A DNA stretch of 64,000 nt from Halostreptopolyspora alba (GCA_003725585.1 RJMB01000005.1:1-64000), one strand, 5' to 3'; counted from the stretch's first letter, positions 28,333-37,752 are shown. The notes: generated from the letters alone by a model not told the origin. Translations and numbers: made by a program.

Positions 28333-29235
28333 TCACGGCAGGAGGAGACCGAGCAGCAGCGTCGCCGAGTTGATCAGGCCGTGTACGACGAGGATGGGCC
28401 ACATCCTGCGGTACCTGCTCCACAGGTAGCCGAGGAAGAGTCCGATGACCCCCTGGTTGACGAACGCCGACGCGAGATCCAGGGAGAGGTCGCCCTCTCC
28501 CTGGATGCCCACGTGCCAGGCGGCCCAGAGCAGCGAGGTGAGCACGATGGCGGGCCAGGCGCCGAGAACGGCCTCCCACCGGGTCTGCAACCACCGCCGG
28601 TAGAACACCTCTTCCAGGAGGCTGTTGACGAGGAAGACGACGGTCATGGTCAGCACCAGCGTCAGCGCGTCCATCGTGGTGGCGGCGTCGCTGTACGGCA
28701 GGGCGAAAGGCCCGGTGTAGCTGAGCGCGAACCAGGCGGCCACCGGGATCGCCGGCGCCCACCGGTTCCGAAGCTCGGGCTTCTGCCGCCCCACGGTCCA
28801 CGCGGCCCCGGACCCGCGCCGCCACCAGAACAGCACCAGGGGCACGGCCAGCAGGAGTGACAGCTTCAGCAGCGTGTGCGCGGGCTCTCCCCCACCGAGT
28901 CCGCGCAGCGCCACGGCGAAGAGGACGGCCAGGCCCGTGAGCGCCAACGCTTCCACGCAGGGGGCGCCACGCCCCGTCGCCCGCCCGGCGAGGGGTTCCC
29001 GTGGCCCCGCGTGGGGCGTCGCCGGGATCAGCCGGACCAGCAGGATTCCGACGAGGGGCGGAACCCAGCGGTGCCACATGGGAACGGTCTCGTCGTGGTC
29101 GGCGGAGTAGCGGATGTCCGCCTGCCCGATCAGGAACAGCCAGAGCGCCGCGCCCGCGATGAGACCGAGCCCGGTGACGAGGAGGGTGAGTGCGGAGACA
29201 CGGTTATGTGGGGGTGAGGGCGTTTCGCTCGACAC
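28333..29235 (-). CDS. CPBP-family intramembrane metalloprotease
   Basis: A roughly 300-aa multi-pass membrane protein of the CAAX-protease/bacteriocin-processing family. The catalytic motifs are EEVFYRRWLQ, SLLWAAWHVG and HGLINSATLLL, in that order in the C-terminal half. Eight or so hydrophobic helices are visible. The start is uncertain: GTG 29235 is likely, close behind a possible TACCCT -10 element, which would make the message nearly leaderless. The substrate is unknown. Confidence 0.85.
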   Translation of the reverse strand: MSSETPSPPHNRVSALTLLVTGLGLIAGAALWLFLIGQADIRYSADHDETVPMWHRWVPPLVGILLVRLIPATPHAGPREPLAGRATGRGAPCVEALALTGLAVLFAVALRGLGGGEPAHTLLKLSLLLAVPLVLFWWRRGSGAAWTVGRQKPELRNRWAPAIPVAAWFALSYTGPFALPYSDAATTMDALTLVLTMTVVFLVNSLLEEVFYRRWLQTRWEAVLGAWPAIVLTSLLWAAWHVGIQGEGDLSLDLASAFVNQGVIGLFLGYLWSRYRRMWPILVVHGLINSATLLLGLLLP

Positions 29236-29366
29236 GCGCACAGGGTAGGGCAATGCGGAAAGCGGCGGTGCGGGGAGACGCGTGGGCGCCCACCGGCACG
29301 TGGACCGGGGGCTCCTCCGGTTCCCGCCCATTCTCGCCGTGTCCGGGGTCCCGTGGAATCCTCCGT

Positions 29367-31091
29367 TCAGGACAGCGGACCCGTGTCGCGGTACGACACC
29401 GCGCCTTCCACGAGGCCGGCGCGGCGGGTGAGGAGCGCTTCGGGGAGGTAGTCGGAGCGCACCGGTAGCGGCCAGCCCTTCACCGTGGCGTGGCGGGCCA
29501 GGGCGAGAATGTCGAGGTTGACGAGCTGGGTGGGGTCGCCGGCGTTGGGGCCGAACGAGAAGTGGTCGCGGTGCTCCTCCAGCTCCTCGACCAGGGTGAG
29601 CGCGAAACCGTCGGGGTCGCCGGCGACCAGCCGCGACAGCAGGGCCGCGGGCGGGGTCAACACCTCCGGCGTGGCGACGGCGTCGCGCTCGCGGGCCCAC
29701 AGCGCCCGGTCGACCGCCGCGGTGGCGTCAGCGCCGCTCAGGTAGATGTGCAGCGCGTCGCGGTAGTACCGGTACGCGCCCGTGGTGCGCTCCCCGGCGA
29801 GGAGCTCGGGGTCGAGAGCGACCAGCGCGTCGAGCGAGTGCGCGTCGTCGGCGACCAGGGCCGCGCACACCGCCCTTCTCCAGTGAAGACCGTTGACGTG
29901 GGGCGTGTGCCCGGTGCGCCGCAGCGGCGCGGTGACGTGACCGATGGTGACCTCGACGTGGTCGTCGGGAGCGGTCGCGGCCCGGAAGATCGCCGCGCCG
30001 CTCTGCGACGCGATGGCCACGGCCTCACGCTGCCGCGGGTCGTGGCCCTTGGGGTCGCGGGCCGAGCGTAGCTGGAACCGGTGGAGCTGCTGGCCCATGG
30101 TCCAGGCCAGCGCCTGGGGCAGCATGTCCAGCCGCACCCGTGGGCTCACCGCGCGCTCGACGTCCTCGGCGGTGCCCTCGTCGAGGAACGCCAAGTGCCG
30201 CTCCGAGACGGCCAGCGGCGGTCGTTCGACGACCGCCGGCCGCGCGAGGGTGGGGGCGGGCCGGGCGCGCCCACCCGTGGCACCCCCGGTGACCAGCCGG
30301 GCGGGGAGGTAGTCGGACTCGACGGCGAGGTCCCACCCCCTGTCGCGTGCCGCGAGGGCGGCCAGCGCGATGGGGGCCAGTGGTAGCAGGCTGCGCGGGG
30401 GTGAGTGGGGGCCGTGGCTGTCGCGGTGGGCGGCCAGCATCGCGCCGAGAGCCCGCCAGAAGCCGTCGCGGTCGCGGATGGCCAGCGCGCGCAGCGCGGT
30501 GGTGAAGGCCGGCTCATCGCTGGTGGGGGAGCCGCCCAGGAGCGCGAGCGGGTGCCCGGGCTCCTCCGAAGTGATCCGGCGGTTCGCGGGCTCGCCCAGC
30601 ACGTGGCACGCGAACGCCCGTTCCGCGGGCGACAGTGAGGCCGCGGAGGTGGTCTCCAGCAGCGTGACCCCGTGGGTGGACTCGGCTCCCACGATGACCG
30701 CCAGGGACAGCGCCGCCATCCAGTCGGCGGCCGCCACCCGTGTCGTGGCGTCGCGCTCCCCCGCCGGGTCGGGCGCGTAGGAGACCGTCGTGTTGACATA
30801 GGAGAGGACCACACGCGCCGGCATGCGTGGCGAGTAGCCGTCGAGCGCCACCACCCCGAGATACGCCTCGGCGGCCGAGTACACCGCCATCCGGGTGTCG
30901 CGGTCCAGATAGGGGCGCTCCACCGAGCGCGCGCCCGCGTAGTCGAGCAGCTCGGCGGCGATCGTCGCCCACCCACCGGAGGCGCGGCCCGCGTGTCGTT
31001 GGTGGTCGACCCGCCGGGACAGCCGGGCGGGGAAGTCCTCGGTGGCCGCCCGCAACCGCTCCGCTCCCACCGCGTGCCGGGAGATACGCAC
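29367..31091 (-). CDS. Tandem-duplicated Imm49-like protein
   Basis: A 574-aa soluble protein made of two similar halves. Equivalent landmarks recur: GWDLAVESDYLPARLV near residue 258 and GWPLPVRSDYLPEALL near residue 546, and also RDGFWRALGAMLAAHRD and PDGFALTLVEELEEHRD. The pattern resembles the Imm49 immunity family of Streptomyces, usually a single-domain protein. No toxin gene is adjacent. If it is an immunity protein it is an orphan; otherwise the fold has another use. The duplication is seen directly, while the family name is a judgement by eye. Confidence 0.6.
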   Translation of the reverse strand: MRISRHAVGAERLRAATEDFPARLSRRVDHQRHAGRASGGWATIAAELLDYAGARSVERPYLDRDTRMAVYSAAEAYLGVVALDGYSPRMPARVVLSYVNTTVSYAPDPAGERDATTRVAAADWMAALSLAVIVGAESTHGVTLLETTSAASLSPAERAFACHVLGEPANRRITSEEPGHPLALLGGSPTSDEPAFTTALRALAIRDRDGFWRALGAMLAAHRDSHGPHSPPRSLLPLAPIALAALAARDRGWDLAVESDYLPARLVTGGATGGRARPAPTLARPAVVERPPLAVSERHLAFLDEGTAEDVERAVSPRVRLDMLPQALAWTMGQQLHRFQLRSARDPKGHDPRQREAVAIASQSGAAIFRAATAPDDHVEVTIGHVTAPLRRTGHTPHVNGLHWRRAVCAALVADDAHSLDALVALDPELLAGERTTGAYRYYRDALHIYLSGADATAAVDRALWARERDAVATPEVLTPPAALLSRLVAGDPDGFALTLVEELEEHRDHFSFGPNAGDPTQLVNLDILALARHATVKGWPLPVRSDYLPEALLTRRAGLVEGAVSYRDTGPLS

Positions 31092-31372
31092 CTGGTTCCG
31101 CCTTCCCGCTACGCCCGTCCAGCACGATACGTGTGGTTACGGGAACGCGACTTTCCGGACAACTCGCGGGTTTCCGTTACCGCGTGCGATTACCACAACG
31201 CGGGGTGATGTTAGGCCGGTTGTGGCCAGCGTGTCACACCGGGAGTTTTCCGGATTTCCTATGGCGTGGGTCACGTTGGCTGTGCGACATTACGGTTCCC
31301 GCCGCCCCATCCGGGTATCTGCGAGTACGCGGGGGTGTGGCGCACTGTCCGCGGCCGGGTCGAGAGGGTGCC

Positions 31373-32923
31373 ATGGGTGGCTACGACTATGTGATCGTCG
31401 GGGCGGGGTCGGCGGGCTGCGTGCTGGCGGCACGGCTCAGTGAGGACCCGGAGGCGCGGGTCGCGGTCGTCGAGGCCGGCGGCCCCGACAACGCCGAGGA
31501 GATCCTCGTTCCCGCCGCGCTCGCCCGGCAGTTCAAGGGCGAGTTCGACTGGGACCTCGACAGCGAGCCGGAGCCGGGACTCGGCGGCCGGCGCGCCTAC
31601 CTACCGCGAGGCAGGACCCTGGGCGGGTCCAGCTCGATGAACGCGATGATCTACGTCCGTGGCCACCCCGCGGACTACGACGCGTGGGCGGCGGACGGCG
31701 CCTCGGGCTGGTCCCACGCCGATGTGCTGCCCTACTTCCTGCGCGCCGAGGACAACGAGCGCGGCGCCGGCGACCACCACGGTGTGGGAGGGCCGCTGAC
31801 GGTCAGCGACGGGCGGTCGAACCACCCGCTGGCGAGCGCGTTCCTCGACGCGGCGGAGCAGGCGGGTTACCGGCGCAACGCCGACTTCAACGGCGACACC
31901 CAGGAAGGGATGGGGCGCTACCAGCTGACCCAACGTGGCGGGTTGCGGTGCAGCGCCGCGGTCGCCTACCTCCACCCGGCGATGGAACGGCCCAATCTCA
32001 CGGTGCTGCCGTGGACGCGGGCACTGCGGGTGCGGTGCGAGGGCGGGCGGGCCAACGCGGTCGAGGTCACGCGCTACGGCGAGGTCGAGGTGCTGACCGC
32101 CGAACGCGAGGTGATCCTCGCGGCGGGCGCGTACGAGTCACCGAAACTGCTGATGCTGTCGGGAATCGGCCCGGCCGACCAGCTCCGGGACCTCGACATC
32201 GACGTGCTCGCCGACCTCCCGGTCGGCGAGGGGTTGCAGGACCACTGCATGGCGCCGCTGAACTGGCGCACCGACACCGAGTCGCTGATGGCGGCGGCGT
32301 CGAACCCGGACAGTGTCACGCTCCTGGAGTCCGAGGGGCGCGGGCCGCTGACGTCCAACATCGCCGAGGCGGGCGGGTTCGCCCACAGCCGCCCCGGCCT
32401 GCCGGCACCCGACCTACAGTTCCACATGACGCCGACCCTGTACCACCAGGAGGGGCTCGGCGCGACGGTCGATCACGGGTTCGCCATCGGGCCGTGCGTG
32501 CTCGCCCCCACCAGCCGTGGGCGGGTGACCCTGCGCTCGTCGATCCCGGGGGCGGCCCCCCGCGTGCTGCACAACTACCTGGCCACCGAAGAGGACCGAG
32601 CCGCGCTGGTCTCCGGGGTGCGGATCGCGCTGGACATCGCCGGCCGGGAGGCGATGGCCGCCGTCACCACGGGCCCCTTCGACCTCCCCGAGTCCGACTC
32701 CCAGACCGACATCCTCGGCTGGGCCGCGGCCCGGGCGATGACGCTGTACCACCCCACCTCCACGTGCGGGATCGGCTCGGTCGTCGACCCCGACCTGCGG
32801 GTGCGGGGGATCGCGGGGCTCCGGGTGGCCGACGCATCGGTGTTCCCGTCCGTACCACGGGGAAACACCAACGCCCCGACCATCATGGCCGGTGAGAAGG
32901 CCGCCGACCTGATCCGCGGATAG
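31373..32923 (+). CDS. GMC-family flavoprotein oxidoreductase (choline-dehydrogenase-like)
   Basis: A 516-aa FAD enzyme oxidising an alcohol. The N-terminal dinucleotide fold is YDYVIVGAGSAGCVLAARLS. GMC signature 1 is RGRTLGGSSSMNAMIYVRG (about residues 78-96), signature 2 is GAYESPKLLMLSGIG, and the catalytic His is near residue 460 in YHPTSTCGIGSV, with the partner Asn in GNTNAPTIM. ATG 31373 follows GAGAGGG. The substrate could be choline or another primary alcohol. A betaine-aldehyde dehydrogenase gene is not adjacent. Confidence 0.9.
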   Translation: MGGYDYVIVGAGSAGCVLAARLSEDPEARVAVVEAGGPDNAEEILVPAALARQFKGEFDWDLDSEPEPGLGGRRAYLPRGRTLGGSSSMNAMIYVRGHPADYDAWAADGASGWSHADVLPYFLRAEDNERGAGDHHGVGGPLTVSDGRSNHPLASAFLDAAEQAGYRRNADFNGDTQEGMGRYQLTQRGGLRCSAAVAYLHPAMERPNLTVLPWTRALRVRCEGGRANAVEVTRYGEVEVLTAEREVILAAGAYESPKLLMLSGIGPADQLRDLDIDVLADLPVGEGLQDHCMAPLNWRTDTESLMAAASNPDSVTLLESEGRGPLTSNIAEAGGFAHSRPGLPAPDLQFHMTPTLYHQEGLGATVDHGFAIGPCVLAPTSRGRVTLRSSIPGAAPRVLHNYLATEEDRAALVSGVRIALDIAGREAMAAVTTGPFDLPESDSQTDILGWAAARAMTLYHPTSTCGIGSVVDPDLRVRGIAGLRVADASVFPSVPRGNTNAPTIMAGEKAADLIRG

Positions 32924-33242
32924 GTGGTGTTTGTTTGGGCTCGCTGGCGCTGGCCTGGGGTCGGGTGCCTGTTTGTCTGGGCTCGCTTCGCTCGCCGGGC
33001 TCGGGTGTCTGGGGTGCCGGGGATCTTCGGGTCCTGCGGCGCTGGTCGCTCGTTCCTCGCTCCCGCGCCTACGGACCCTGCAGAACCCCGGCGGCACCCG
33101 AGCCACTCGCTCCCGCGCCTACGGACCCTCCAGAACCCCGGCGGCACCCGAGCCGCATGGCCGTCCGTGGCGGGGGGAACCCCGCTGGGAGCGGCCCCGG
33201 TGGGACGGTGCTGTGTCCCCGAACAACCCCAAGGGAGCGACG
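32924..33242. other. Repeat-bearing intergenic region, GMC gene to acyl-CoA ligase
   Basis: The 319-base gap is dominated by sequence related, in inverted orientation, to the 17.5-kb tandem repeat; see 33031-33154. The part at 32935-33005 repeats GGGCTCGC-type motifs, corresponding to the second hairpin of that element. The last 20 bases carry the AAGGGAG ribosome site of the ligase. Confidence 0.6.
33031..33154 (-). repeat. Inverted copy of the dispersed hairpin repeat
   Basis: The stem GGCGC/GCGCC (33038-33042, 33065-33069) encloses, on the minus strand, the conserved loop AGCGAGGAACGAGCGA. This is a third stem variant with the same loop as the 17.5-kb array. It is followed by two 50-bp tandem units (33057-33106 and 33107-33154). 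Each carries AGAACCCCGGCGGCACCCGA, the reverse complement of the segment that starts every 17.5-kb unit. Confidence 0.8.
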
Positions 33243-34865
33243 ATGTTGAGCACGATGCAGGACGGGAGCCTGACGATCGGCACCCTGCTGCGGCACGGCA
33301 GCGGCACACACGCGGCCAGTGAGATCGTCACGTGGACCGAGGAGGGCGCGCGCCGTTCCACCTTCGCCGAGGTGGGGCGGGACGCGGCGCGGCTGGCCCA
33401 CGCGTTGCGCGGTCTCGGTGTCACCGGTGACCAACGGGTCGGCACCTTCATGTGGAACAACGCCGAACACATGGTCGCCTACTGCGCGGTCCCGGCTATG
33501 GGGGCGGTGCTGCACACGCTCAACATCCGGCTGTCCCCCGAGCAGCTGGTCTACATCGTGAACCACGCCGAGGACCGGGTCATCCTGGTCGACGGCACCC
33601 TCGCGCCGATGCTGGCCAACCAGCTGCCGTCGATGTCCACCGTCGAGCACGTGATCGTCACCGGCGGCGACGCCGGTGTCCTGCAGGCTCCGCCCGGGGT
33701 TCGGGTGCACTCCTACGAGGAGCTGCTGGCGGCCCAACCGGATGTGTTCGACTGGCCCGAGACGGACGAGCGCGCCGCCGCGGCGATGTGCTACACCTCC
33801 GGCACCACCGGGGAGCCGAAAGGGGTCGTCTACTCGCACAGGTCGATATGGCTGCACTCGGCGCAGGTGTGCATGAGCGACGGCATGCGCCTCTCCCAGG
33901 AGGACCACGCGCTGGCGATCGTGCCGATGTTCCACGCGATGTCATGGGGGCTGCCCTACGCCGCGCTGATGGTCGGCGCATCGCTGGTGATGCCCGACCG
34001 GTACCTGCAGCCGGAGCCGATCGCGCGGATTCTGGCGGCCGAACGTCCCACCTTCGCCGCCGCGGTGCCCGCCATCTGGCAGGGGCTGCTGCAGCAGCTC
34101 GAGGCGAACCCGCAGGACATCTCGCACCTGCGCGAGGTCGTCGTCGGGGGGTCGGCGGCTCCTCCCTCGCTGATGCACGCGTTCGAGGAACGCTACGGGG
34201 TCCCGGTGCTGCACGCGTGGGGCATGACGGAGACCTCCCCGCTGGGTAGCGTCGCCCGGCCCCCGGCGGGCACCACCGGCGAGCAGCGGTGGGCCTACCG
34301 CTACACGCAGGGTCGGTTCCCCGCGTCGGTGCGGGCGCGGCTCGTGGGGGAGTCGGGCGCCGAGCTTCCCTGGGACAACGAGTCCGTGGGCGAGCTGGAG
34401 GTGCGCGGACCCTGGATCGCCTCCTCCTACTACGGCGACGCCGACCCGGACAAGTTCCACGACGGCTGGTTGCGCACCGGGGATGTCGGCACGATCAGCC
34501 CCGATGGTTTCCTGACCCTGACCGACCGGACGAAGGACGTCATCAAGTCCGGGGGCGAGTGGATCTCCTCGGTGGGCCTGGAGAACCACGTGATGAGCCA
34601 CCCGGCCGTGGTCGAGGCCGCGGTGATCGGGGTTCCGGACGAGAAGTGGGACGAGCGGCCACTGGTGGCGGTGGTGGTGGCCGAGGGGCACCGGCTCACC
34701 GCCTCCGAGCTGCGCGAGTTCCTGTCCGACAAGGTCGCCCGATGGCAGCTGCCCGAGCACTGGACGTTCCTCGACGAGGTGCCCAAGACCAGTGTCGGCA
34801 AGTTCGACAAGAAGCGGCTACGCACGTCGTACTCCCGGGGGGAGCTCGACATCACCGGCGGCTGA
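33243..34865 (+). CDS. Fatty-acid/acyl-CoA ligase (AMP-dependent synthetase)
   Basis: A 540-aa adenylate-forming ligase that activates a carboxylic acid, probably medium- or long-chain, to its CoA ester. Motifs in order are the P-loop CYTSGTTGEPKGVVYSHRS (about 183-201), WGMTETSPLG (about 326), the hinge TGDVGTISPDGFLTLTDRTK, KSGGEWISSVGLEN, and the catalytic Lys in KTSVGKFDKKRLR near the C-terminus. ATG 33243 has AAGGGAG 7 bases upstream. The upstream gap is filled with dispersed repeat sequence. Confidence 0.92.
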   Translation: MLSTMQDGSLTIGTLLRHGSGTHAASEIVTWTEEGARRSTFAEVGRDAARLAHALRGLGVTGDQRVGTFMWNNAEHMVAYCAVPAMGAVLHTLNIRLSPEQLVYIVNHAEDRVILVDGTLAPMLANQLPSMSTVEHVIVTGGDAGVLQAPPGVRVHSYEELLAAQPDVFDWPETDERAAAAMCYTSGTTGEPKGVVYSHRSIWLHSAQVCMSDGMRLSQEDHALAIVPMFHAMSWGLPYAALMVGASLVMPDRYLQPEPIARILAAERPTFAAAVPAIWQGLLQQLEANPQDISHLREVVVGGSAAPPSLMHAFEERYGVPVLHAWGMTETSPLGSVARPPAGTTGEQRWAYRYTQGRFPASVRARLVGESGAELPWDNESVGELEVRGPWIASSYYGDADPDKFHDGWLRTGDVGTISPDGFLTLTDRTKDVIKSGGEWISSVGLENHVMSHPAVVEAAVIGVPDEKWDERPLVAVVVAEGHRLTASELREFLSDKVARWQLPEHWTFLDEVPKTSVGKFDKKRLRTSYSRGELDITGG

Positions 34866-35300
34866 GCCCATGCCCCACGTGGGGTGTGGTGCCCGGCCCA
34901 AAGACGCGCCACGCCGAGTTCTCCCTCGACGAGCGGCGCTAGCGACACCGGGAAACCCCGTCGGATCGGGGGCGGCCCGTGCCACGGGGCGCCCCCGATC
35001 CTCCCACGGTCACCCCGGGGAAGGCCGGCCACGAGATCCGGGCGCCACCCCCGTCGTTCGGTTCTCGGGCGACTGCGCGAAGCCACCCACGGAGAGCGCG
35101 GGCCGTCGTGGCCGGTGACCCGCGAGATCTCGCGGGATTCGATCGTCGCGTTCGCGCGCACCGTCTCTCCGCGCCCTCGACCCGCTCGCCGCACTCGCGC
35201 CGGACAGGTCCACGCGCGGAACCGAGGGGCTGGTCGTGACCGGATCCGGTCGCCTCCGTGCCTCTACCGTCGTTCTCCCGGTCCGTGGTTGACTTCGGCC
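34866..35300. other. Intergenic region with a long hairpin
   Basis: A 435-base gap. A strong hairpin at 34963-35001 has perfect 12-bp outer arms (34963-34974, 34990-35001) and further pairing inside. It is a candidate terminator for the ligase gene, although it is about 100 bases past the stop. The rest shows no recognisable gene; an open frame upstream of ATG 35301 has shadow-like, Arg/Pro-rich composition. Confidence 0.5.
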
Positions 35301-35948
35301 ATGCCCTCCCGCGATTCTGTTCTCGGTGTCCCCTACGCCCCCGGAGACCCCGTGCCCGGCGGCTCCGTCGAATCCCAGTGGGTGAACCTGCGCTGGAGCC
35401 GGATCCTCACGTGGATCACGCTCATGATCGTCTCGGTCGGCGGGGCCGTGGCCATCTCCGTCCAGATGGTCAGGGTGGTGGGGGAGCCCTACATCGGCGC
35501 GAGCGAGATCACCGGGGGCGTCGTGTTCCTCGTGGGCTCGGTGTGCCTCGCGGTGTGGACGGTGTGGGCAGCCCCGCGGATGCTCACCCACCAGGGGGTA
35601 GCCGCCGATGCCATCGGCGTCGCGTTGATCCAGGAGCCCAACCTGTGGTTCCCGGGACGGACCGTGCGCATCCCGTGGGACATGATCCGCGCGGCCAGCG
35701 AGGACGTCGTCACCACCGGGAGCGGCGACCGGCGCACGAAACGCAAGTTCGTCACCCTGTCGCTGAACCTGGAGTACCAGAAGATCACGGCGCCGAGTTG
35801 GACACTCGTCAACCGCGAGTATCCGGATGCCTCCGCGGTGGTGAGAGGCCCCATGACCCGCGTCAGGATCGCGCCGGGGAACCTCTGGCAGTCGAGGGTC
35901 GCCGGGGTGATCCGCGCGGTGCGCCCGGATCTGTTCTCGGAACGGTGA
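35301..35948 (+). CDS. Two-helix membrane protein of unknown function
   Basis: A 215-aa protein. Two transmembrane helices (about residues 34-55 and 65-85) are followed by a soluble domain with a PH-like rhythm (GVALIQEPNLWFPGRTVRIP, WDMIRAASEDV, KFVTLSLNLEYQKI). This could be a bacterial PH domain, but I cannot confirm that by eye. ATG 35301 was chosen because upstream codons are Arg/Pro-rich and look non-coding. No neighbours share an operon with it. Confidence 0.65.
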   Translation: MPSRDSVLGVPYAPGDPVPGGSVESQWVNLRWSRILTWITLMIVSVGGAVAISVQMVRVVGEPYIGASEITGGVVFLVGSVCLAVWTVWAAPRMLTHQGVAADAIGVALIQEPNLWFPGRTVRIPWDMIRAASEDVVTTGSGDRRTKRKFVTLSLNLEYQKITAPSWTLVNREYPDASAVVRGPMTRVRIAPGNLWQSRVAGVIRAVRPDLFSER

Positions 35949-35987
35949 CGACGCGTCCCGCCGCCTCCCCACCGGGGTGACGTGTCG

Positions 35988-36836
35988 CTATCGCGATTGT
36001 CGACCGTGCGTCGTGTCCGTGGCGACGAGGTCACCATTGTGCGTGGGCGCGGCCTCGTCCACGAGCCGCCGCAGCAGGTCCCGGCTGGCGCCGCTGACCA
36101 GTGGGTCCACGCCCAGGTCGGTGAGCATGTCGGCGGCGGCGGACATCTCGTGGGCGCGGCGCACCGCGTGCTGGTGGCTGCCGTCGACCAGACGTCGCAC
36201 GGTGTCGGCGTCCGCCCGGGTCAGCTCGTCGGCGATGTTCGCGCGTAGCCAGTCCTCGCAGCCGGCGGCGCGTCCGGCCTCCAGTGCCTCCACGACGGCC
36301 GCGGCCAACCCCTTGAAGAAGACACTGCGCAGTAGCTTGCGTTCGGCCGCGAGCCCCGCTTCCCCCTCCAACGTCTCGACGTGCGCGCCCAACGATGTGA
36401 GCGCCTCGGCGTAGCGCCGGGCCGCGTCACCGGAGGTGAGCATCGGGGTGTACAGGCCGCGTCCGGGGACCGGGGTCATCAGGGAGACGTCGGCGAAGCC
36501 GACGCCGGCCGCGGCGGCGGTTTCGGAGAGTTCGCGCTTGAGCTGCGGGGCGGCGGTGTTGAGGTCGGCCCACACGGTGGTGGGTCCGGCACCGGGGAGC
36601 CCGGCCCGCATCGCGTCCCGGGCCGCTTCGGCGCTGTTGACGCTCAGCACCAGGTCGGCTCCGCTCACGGCCGACGCCTCGTCCGGGTGTTCGCGTACCC
36701 CGAAAGGCGCGCTCACGGCCGGGTCGTACCCCTGCACCCGTGCGCCCGCGTCCCGCAGGTCAGTGACGATGCGGCCGCCAGCTTCCCCGAACCCGAGCAC
36801 GGCGATCCGTACACTCGACGTTTCCTCGCTGCTCAC
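35988..36836 (-). CDS. 6-phosphogluconate-dehydrogenase-like NAD(P) oxidoreductase with DUF1932 domain
   Basis: A 282-aa beta-hydroxyacid-dehydrogenase-type enzyme. The Rossmann fold starts at residue 9 (VRIAVLGFGEAGGRIVTDLR). The substrate-loop segment is DVSLMTPVPGRGLYTPMLTS. The C-terminal helical domain has KLLRSVFFKGLAAAVVEALE, with the catalytic-type Lys, as in DUF1932 proteins. GTG 36836 has GAGGAG upstream. It is divergent from a GntR regulator and shares its operator (36889-36910), so it probably acts in the pathway encoded at 37.8-42.8 kb. Confidence 0.82.
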   Translation of the reverse strand: MSSEETSSVRIAVLGFGEAGGRIVTDLRDAGARVQGYDPAVSAPFGVREHPDEASAVSGADLVLSVNSAEAARDAMRAGLPGAGPTTVWADLNTAAPQLKRELSETAAAAGVGFADVSLMTPVPGRGLYTPMLTSGDAARRYAEALTSLGAHVETLEGEAGLAAERKLLRSVFFKGLAAAVVEALEAGRAAGCEDWLRANIADELTRADADTVRRLVDGSHQHAVRRAHEMSAAADMLTDLGVDPLVSGASRDLLRRLVDEAAPTHNGDLVATDTTHGRQSR

Positions 36837-36888
36837 AACCAGCTCCTCGCGCCTGTCGACCGAACGATGCCTAGACTATTCTGACAAC

Positions 36889-36910
36889 GAAATTGGCGAC
36901 AATATTGCTG
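36889..36910. promoter_or_regulatory. Candidate operator of the GntR regulator, site 1
   Basis: On the minus strand it reads CAGCAATATTGT-N3-CAATTTC. The same 12+7 bases recur upstream of the catabolic operon at 37764-37785, differing only in the three middle bases. It lies between the divergent dehydrogenase and GntR starts, as expected for autoregulation. Confidence 0.75.
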
Positions 36911-36962
36911 GCCCTCGGGAACCGACGAAGGGCCAGTCCTGCCCAAGGGGAAGCGAGGAAAC

Positions 36963-37664
36963 GTGGCCAACCGCTCAGAGGCGCGCCAACAGGAAAGGGT
37001 CAAGGGGCGAGGTGGACGGGGCGGCGGCTCCGTCGTGGCGGCGATTCGGGAGGCCATCACCAGGGGGGATTTCGCCCCGGAACAGCGGTTGGTGGAGTCC
37101 GACCTCTCGGACCGCTTCGACACGAGCCGCAGCGCGGTGCGCTCCGCTCTCCTCCAGCTCACCGAGGAGGGGTTGGTCGAGCGGGAACAGAACCGGGGCG
37201 CGCGGGTCCGCTCGGTCTCGCTGGAGGAGGCCGTCGAGATCTGCGAGGTGCGAATGATGCTGGAGGGGTTGTGCTCGGCGAAGGCGGCCGAGCGCGCGAC
37301 CCCCGACGAGGTCGCCGAGCTCCGCGCTATCGGTGACCGGATGCGACAGCTGGTCGCCGACGGCAACGTGTTGGGCTACTCCGAGGCCAACCAGCTACTG
37401 CACCGCCGGATTCGCGAGCTCAGCGAGCAGGCCACGGCCGAGGAGGTGCTGGAACGGCTGCGCGCGCAGAGCGTGCGTCACCAGTTCCAGCTGGCCCTGC
37501 AGCCCGGCCGTCCCAGTGTCTCGCTGCCCGAGCATCTCGCGATCATCGACGCCATAGCGGAGCACGATCCACTGGCGGCCGAAACCGCGATGCGCACACA
37601 CCTGGGCAGTGTGATCGGGGCGCTCCGGGAGGCCAGCCAGACCATGGGCGGCCTGCGGTTCTGA
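36963..37664 (+). CDS. GntR-family (FCD) transcriptional regulator of the downstream operon
   Basis: A 233-aa regulator. After a basic N-terminal segment, a winged helix-turn-helix at residues 20-90 reads VVAAIREAITRGDFAPEQRL, LSDRFDTSRSAVRSALLQLT and GARVRSVSLEE. The FCD ligand domain follows (EICEVRMMLEGLCSAKAAER, NQLLHRRIREL, HLAIIDAIAEHDPLAAETAM), with typical metal-site His and Asp residues. GTG 36963 has GCGAGG upstream. Identical operator-like sites flank it on both sides, linking it to the divergent dehydrogenase and to the operon at 37819. Confidence 0.88.
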   Translation: MANRSEARQQERVKGRGGRGGGSVVAAIREAITRGDFAPEQRLVESDLSDRFDTSRSAVRSALLQLTEEGLVEREQNRGARVRSVSLEEAVEICEVRMMLEGLCSAKAAERATPDEVAELRAIGDRMRQLVADGNVLGYSEANQLLHRRIRELSEQATAEEVLERLRAQSVRHQFQLALQPGRPSVSLPEHLAIIDAIAEHDPLAAETAMRTHLGSVIGALREASQTMGGLRF

Positions 37665-37681
37665 CCCCCCGATCCGTCGTG

Positions 37682-37719
37682 GTCGCGGGCGCCCCCGATC
37701 GGGCCGAGGCGCCCGCGAC
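37682..37719 (+). terminator. Terminator after the GntR gene
   Basis: Perfect 12-bp arms 37682-37693 and 37708-37719 with a 14-base loop, 17 bases past the GntR stop. It separates the regulator transcript from the catabolic operon promoter at 37753. Confidence 0.7.
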
Positions 37720-37752
37720 AGCCTGAGCAGGAACAACCGGTTCGCGTGACCC

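Noticed and set aside
36963..37664. GntR regulator as part of a toxin-antitoxin or mobile element because of the local AT-rich patches
   Set aside because: The AT-rich patches are confined to the two operator/promoter regions, and coding composition is like the neighbours.
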